From: Anoxypelagibacter denitrificans
GTDB lineage: Bacteria > Pseudomonadota > Alphaproteobacteria > Pelagibacterales > Pelagibacteraceae
Length of the DNA: 8,287 nt
Direction of reading: 5' to 3'
Assembly: GCA_017640265.1 (NCBI GenBank)
Contig: JAGFVZ010000037.1
Span: 1-8,287 of the forward strand
Below, one piece after another: positions 6,320 through 8,287 of the stretch (positions are counted from its first letter, which is position 1; each line of letters opens with the position of its first letter). The notes beneath the pieces are model-generated. The model saw only the letters and a list, made by a program, of their open reading frames with translations, was not told where the DNA came from and ran no database searches. The translations under genes and the position numbers were made by a program.

Positions 6320-7618
6320 ATGCAAACAAATTTTTCCGAAAAACAATTACAGGACGAACATAATAAGTCGAGCGAAAAAATTTTAAGAAAATGTGTTCAC
6401 TGCGGTATGTGTATTGCTACCTGCCCAACTTTTAATCTTTTAGGTGATGAGTTAGATAGCCCAAGAGGTCGAATATACCTTATTAAAGAGATGTTTGAAA
6501 AAAACAAACCAGCTAATGAAAAAATAGCAACCCACATTGACAGATGTCTTTCATGTTGTAGCTGTATGACCACTTGTCCATCCGGTGTTAACTATATGCA
6601 TCTTATCGATCACGCAAGAAATCATGTAGAAAAAACCTTCAAAAGACCTTTTCTAGACAGAATGATCAGGGCACTTCTTTCAAACATTATACCCAAACCA
6701 ATGATATTTAAATTTGTAGTTATAATGTCAAAATTTGTAAAACCATTTAAATTTTTAATGCCAATAAATTTGAAGAGCATGTTGGAATTATCTCCAAATA
6801 AAATTCAAAAAAAAACTTTAAAATTTCAAAATCTTTATCGGGTTGAAAGAAAAAAACCAACCGCAAGAGTTGCTTTATTAATTGGATGTGTCCAAAGAGT
6901 AGTTTCTCCACAAATTAACGAGTCTACCATTAGAATACTGACTAGACATGGCGTTGAAGTGATGACCATGCCAGAAATAGAATGTTGCGGATCACTAAAC
7001 CATCATTTGGGAAAGGAAGATCTTGCTCAAGAGACTTTTAAAAAAAATATAGATTTTTGGTATGAAGAATATTTAAAAAATGGACTAGACGCCATCATAT
7101 CAAATACTTCTGGTTGCGGGACTACTGTTAAAGATTATGGATTTGTATTTAGAAACGATCCACAATTTAAGAAAAAAGCTAAAAAAATATCTGAACTCAC
7201 AAAAGATGTTACTGAATTTTTTGATGAAAACTTAAAACTTAATTTTAAAAAAGAAGAAAGACATACAAAAAAATATAATATTGCATATCATTCCGCATGT
7301 TCAATGCAACACGGTCAAAAAATTCATAATCAACCAATTAATCTCTTAAGAAAAACAGGAAATAAAATTTTAGACATACCTGACGGACATCTTTGTTGTG
7401 GTTCTGCTGGAACGTATAATATTTTGCAACCAAAAATAGCTAAACAATTATTAAAACGAAAAGTGGAAAATATTAATAAAATTAAACCTGATTTAATCTC
7501 GACCGGCAATATTGGTTGCATAATGCAAATTGCTAATGGCACTGATATCCCAATTGTTCACACGGTAGAATTAATTGATTGGTATACGGGCGGTCCTAAA
7601 CCGCAAATTTTAAGCTAA
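6320..7618 (+). CDS. glcF: Glycolate oxidase, iron-sulfur subunit GlcF
   Basis: Complete 432-residue iron-sulfur subunit, near the usual ~410. The N-terminus carries two 4Fe-4S motifs of CxxCxxCxxxCP type: C25, C28, C31, C35 and C76, C79, C82, C86 (an extra C80 sits between). Two cysteine-rich CCG domains follow, with C222-C223-G224 and SGCG in the first, and C359-C360-G361 (LCCGSAGTYN) and GNIGC in the second. Such domains are thought to bind further cofactors and mediate electron flow towards quinone, as in GlcF, heterodisulfide reductase and LutA. It takes electrons from the flavin subunits GlcD/GlcE to the respiratory chain on the cytoplasmic face of the inner membrane. It is very AT-rich and uses mostly AGA for arginine, in strong contrast to narG 127 bases downstream. 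No clear terminator follows its stop. Confidence 0.93.
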   Translation: MQTNFSEKQLQDEHNKSSEKILRKCVHCGMCIATCPTFNLLGDELDSPRGRIYLIKEMFEKNKPANEKIATHIDRCLSCCSCMTTCPSGVNYMHLIDHARNHVEKTFKRPFLDRMIRALLSNIIPKPMIFKFVVIMSKFVKPFKFLMPINLKSMLELSPNKIQKKTLKFQNLYRVERKKPTARVALLIGCVQRVVSPQINESTIRILTRHGVEVMTMPEIECCGSLNHHLGKEDLAQETFKKNIDFWYEEYLKNGLDAIISNTSGCGTTVKDYGFVFRNDPQFKKKAKKISELTKDVTEFFDENLKLNFKKEERHTKKYNIAYHSACSMQHGQKIHNQPINLLRKTGNKILDIPDGHLCCGSAGTYNILQPKIAKQLLKRKVENINKIKPDLISTGNIGCIMQIANGTDIPIVHTVELIDWYTGGPKPQILS

Positions 7619-7655
7619 ACTCAATATCAACATAGTAGCTGAAAACTTTAAATTT

Positions 7656-7669
7656 TTGATCTAAATCAA
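7656..7669 (+). promoter_or_regulatory. Perfect FNR/CRP-family (Fnr/Anr) binding site upstream of narG
   Basis: TTGATCTAAATCAA is an exact match to the FNR consensus TTGAT-N4-ATCAA. It lies 76 bases before the narG ATG and 37 bases after the glcF stop. A weak -10 (TACCCT) begins 21 bases after its end, which would put the box near -41, the class II activating position used by FNR at anaerobic promoters. This implies that narG is switched on under low oxygen by an FNR-type regulator encoded elsewhere. Confidence 0.82.
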
Positions 7670-7675
7670 TTATTA

Positions 7676-7689
7676 TTAATTCAGATCAG
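7676..7689 (+). promoter_or_regulatory. Degenerate second FNR-like box
   Basis: TTAATTCAGATCAG matches TTGAT-N4-ATCAA at 8 of the 10 specified bases. Its centre is exactly 20 bp (about two helical turns) downstream of the centre of the perfect box. It could be an auxiliary or remnant site; in this AT-rich gap chance similarity is also plausible. Confidence 0.3.
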
Positions 7690-7690
7690 T

Positions 7691-7701
7691 TACCCTATAT
7701 T
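7691..7701 (+). promoter_or_regulatory. Candidate -10 region of the narG promoter
   Basis: Two overlapping choices exist. TACCCT (7691-7696) is a poor hexamer but lies 21 bases after the FNR box, near the ideal ~22 for class II activation. TATATT (7696-7701) is a better hexamer but sits 26 bases away. The predicted start is about 7703-7708, leaving a leader of about 40 nt. A weak -10 with no -35 fits an activator-dependent promoter. Confidence 0.45.
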
Positions 7702-7723
7702 CCAATACAAAAACCACAAAAGC

Positions 7724-7738
7724 AAGAAAGAAAGAAAG
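7724..7738 (+). repeat. AAAG tetranucleotide tract in the narG leader
   Basis: A short run of almost four AAAG units ends seven bases before the narG ATG. It takes the place of a normal SD, since no AGGAG-like sequence is present. It may act as a weak purine-rich ribosome-binding region. Four units are too few to call it a phase-variable repeat. Confidence 0.4.
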
Positions 7739-7745
7739 CATTACC

Positions 7746-8287
7746 ATGAGTCATATATTAGACAAGCTGACATTTTTTACAAAAAAAGCGCCTGAAACTT
7801 TTGCTAGTGGCCATGGAATCACCACGGATGAGAACCGTGATTGGGAACGTGCCTATCGTGGACGCTGGGCGCATGACAAGATAGTACGTTCAACGCATGG
7901 TGTGAATTGCACAGGTTCTTGCAGTTGGAAGATTTACGTTAAAAACGGGCTGGTAACATGGGAAACCCAGCAAACAGATTACCCTCGTACGCGCCCTGAC
8001 CTACCTAATCATGAACCTCGTGGATGCCCGCGCGGGGCAAGCTATAGCTGGTATCTTTATAGTGCGGCAAGACTAAAATACCCGATGATCCGTTCACGTC
8101 TGTTAAAATTATGGCGTGAAGCAAAAGAGCTGCACACAGATCCGGTGATTGCATGGGAAAGCATTGCCTCTCAGTCTGAGAAAGCAAAAGAGTATAAACA
8201 AGTTCGTGGCTTGGGCGGTATGGTACGTGCCAATTGGGATGAGGTGAATGAAATTATCGCCGCCGCGAATATCTACACAGCCAAAGA
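7746..8287 (+). CDS. narG: Respiratory nitrate reductase alpha subunit NarG, 5' part only
   Basis: The first 180 residues of NarG; the open frame continues past the window end (the full protein is about 1,240 residues). NarG is the Mo-bisMGD catalytic subunit of the membrane-bound nitrate reductase NarGHI, reducing nitrate to nitrite on the cytoplasmic side with electrons from quinol. The FS0 [4Fe-4S] ligands are seen as H51, C55, C59 and C94, in STHGVNCTGSCSWK and EPRGCPRGASYSW. The stretch from about H43 to Y112 is, from memory, nearly identical to E. coli NarG, so this is a gammaproteobacterial-type enzyme. Base and codon use break sharply from the upstream genes: close to 50% GC, and 14 of 15 arginine codons are CGT/CGC. 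The ATG at 7746 begins MSHILDKL, in register with the E. coli start, but has only an AAAG tract as SD. narHJI are expected downstream. Horizontal transfer is likely; a chimeric assembly is the main alternative. Confidence 0.95.
   Translation, partial: MSHILDKLTFFTKKAPETFASGHGITTDENRDWERAYRGRWAHDKIVRSTHGVNCTGSCSWKIYVKNGLVTWETQQTDYPRTRPDLPNHEPRGCPRGASYSWYLYSAARLKYPMIRSRLLKLWREAKELHTDPVIAWESIASQSEKAKEYKQVRGLGGMVRANWDEVNEIIAAANIYTAK

Noticed and set aside
7330..7542. 70-codon open frame on the - strand within glcF
   Set aside because: It lies opposite the second CCG domain of GlcF and shows no independent support.
7619..7745. Insertion sequence, tRNA or direct-repeat attachment site at the composition break
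   Set aside because: No transposase remnant, tRNA or repeated end is visible in the gap; the far end of any island lies outside the window.
7691..7748. NarL/NarP heptamers near narG (TACCCTA, TACCATG)
   Set aside because: They are single, imperfect matches to the loose NarL consensus without a paired arrangement, too weak to claim.
8005..8187. 60-codon open frame on the - strand within narG
   Set aside because: The + strand encodes a nearly invariant part of NarG here; the reverse frame is incidental.

Overview
The window looks like a chromosomal segment of an AT-rich, streamlined marine alphaproteobacterium. The best guess is a SAR11/Pelagibacterales-like organism. The evidence is the very AT-rich coding sequence with AGA as the main arginine codon, short intergenic gaps, weak Shine-Dalgarno sequences, an HspQ gene of alphaproteobacterial type and a compact glycolate-oxidase operon. 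The assignment is an inference from composition and gene content, because no rRNA or other taxonomic marker is present. All readable genes are on the + strand.

Layout: (1) 17-337 encodes HspQ, a small heat-shock / Lon-accessory protein. (2) 338-606 is non-coding; it holds a perfect 14-bp inverted repeat with a pyrimidine-rich 28-nt loop and a TATAAT box. (3) 607-1149 encodes a predicted outer-membrane lipid A deacylase-like (PagL family) beta-barrel. (4) 1165-7618 is a 2-hydroxyacid oxidation block: an FMN-dependent L-lactate/2-hydroxyacid dehydrogenase (lldD), a class I PLP aminotransferase, and the three subunits of glycolate oxidase (glcD, glcE, glcF). glcD and glcE overlap, and glcE and glcF abut. 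(5) 7619-7745 is a short AT-rich regulatory gap with a perfect FNR/CRP-family box (TTGAT-N4-ATCAA). (6) 7746-8287 is the 5' end of narG, the catalytic subunit of membrane-bound respiratory nitrate reductase; it runs off the window.

How the genes fit together: GlcDEF would oxidise glycolate to glyoxylate and pass electrons to the quinone pool. The aminotransferase could convert glyoxylate to glycine. LldD would feed lactate or a related 2-hydroxyacid into the same quinone pool. NarG, with narHJI expected just beyond the window, would re-oxidise quinol with nitrate when oxygen is low, consistent with the FNR box in front of it.

The most striking feature is the abrupt change at narG. Coding DNA upstream is extremely AT-rich (for example 11 G/C in the 60 bases 7441-7500). 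The narG part is near 50% GC (32/60 at 7801-7860, 26/60 at 8101-8160), uses CGT/CGC for 14 of its 15 arginines, and encodes a protein very close to enterobacterial/gammaproteobacterial NarG. This suggests recent horizontal acquisition of a gamma-type nar operon beside a native glycolate operon, or else an assembly/amplification chimera. Nitrate-reductase operons have been reported in SAR11 single-cell genomes from oxygen-minimum zones (from memory: Tsementzi et al. 2016), and this window fits that picture.
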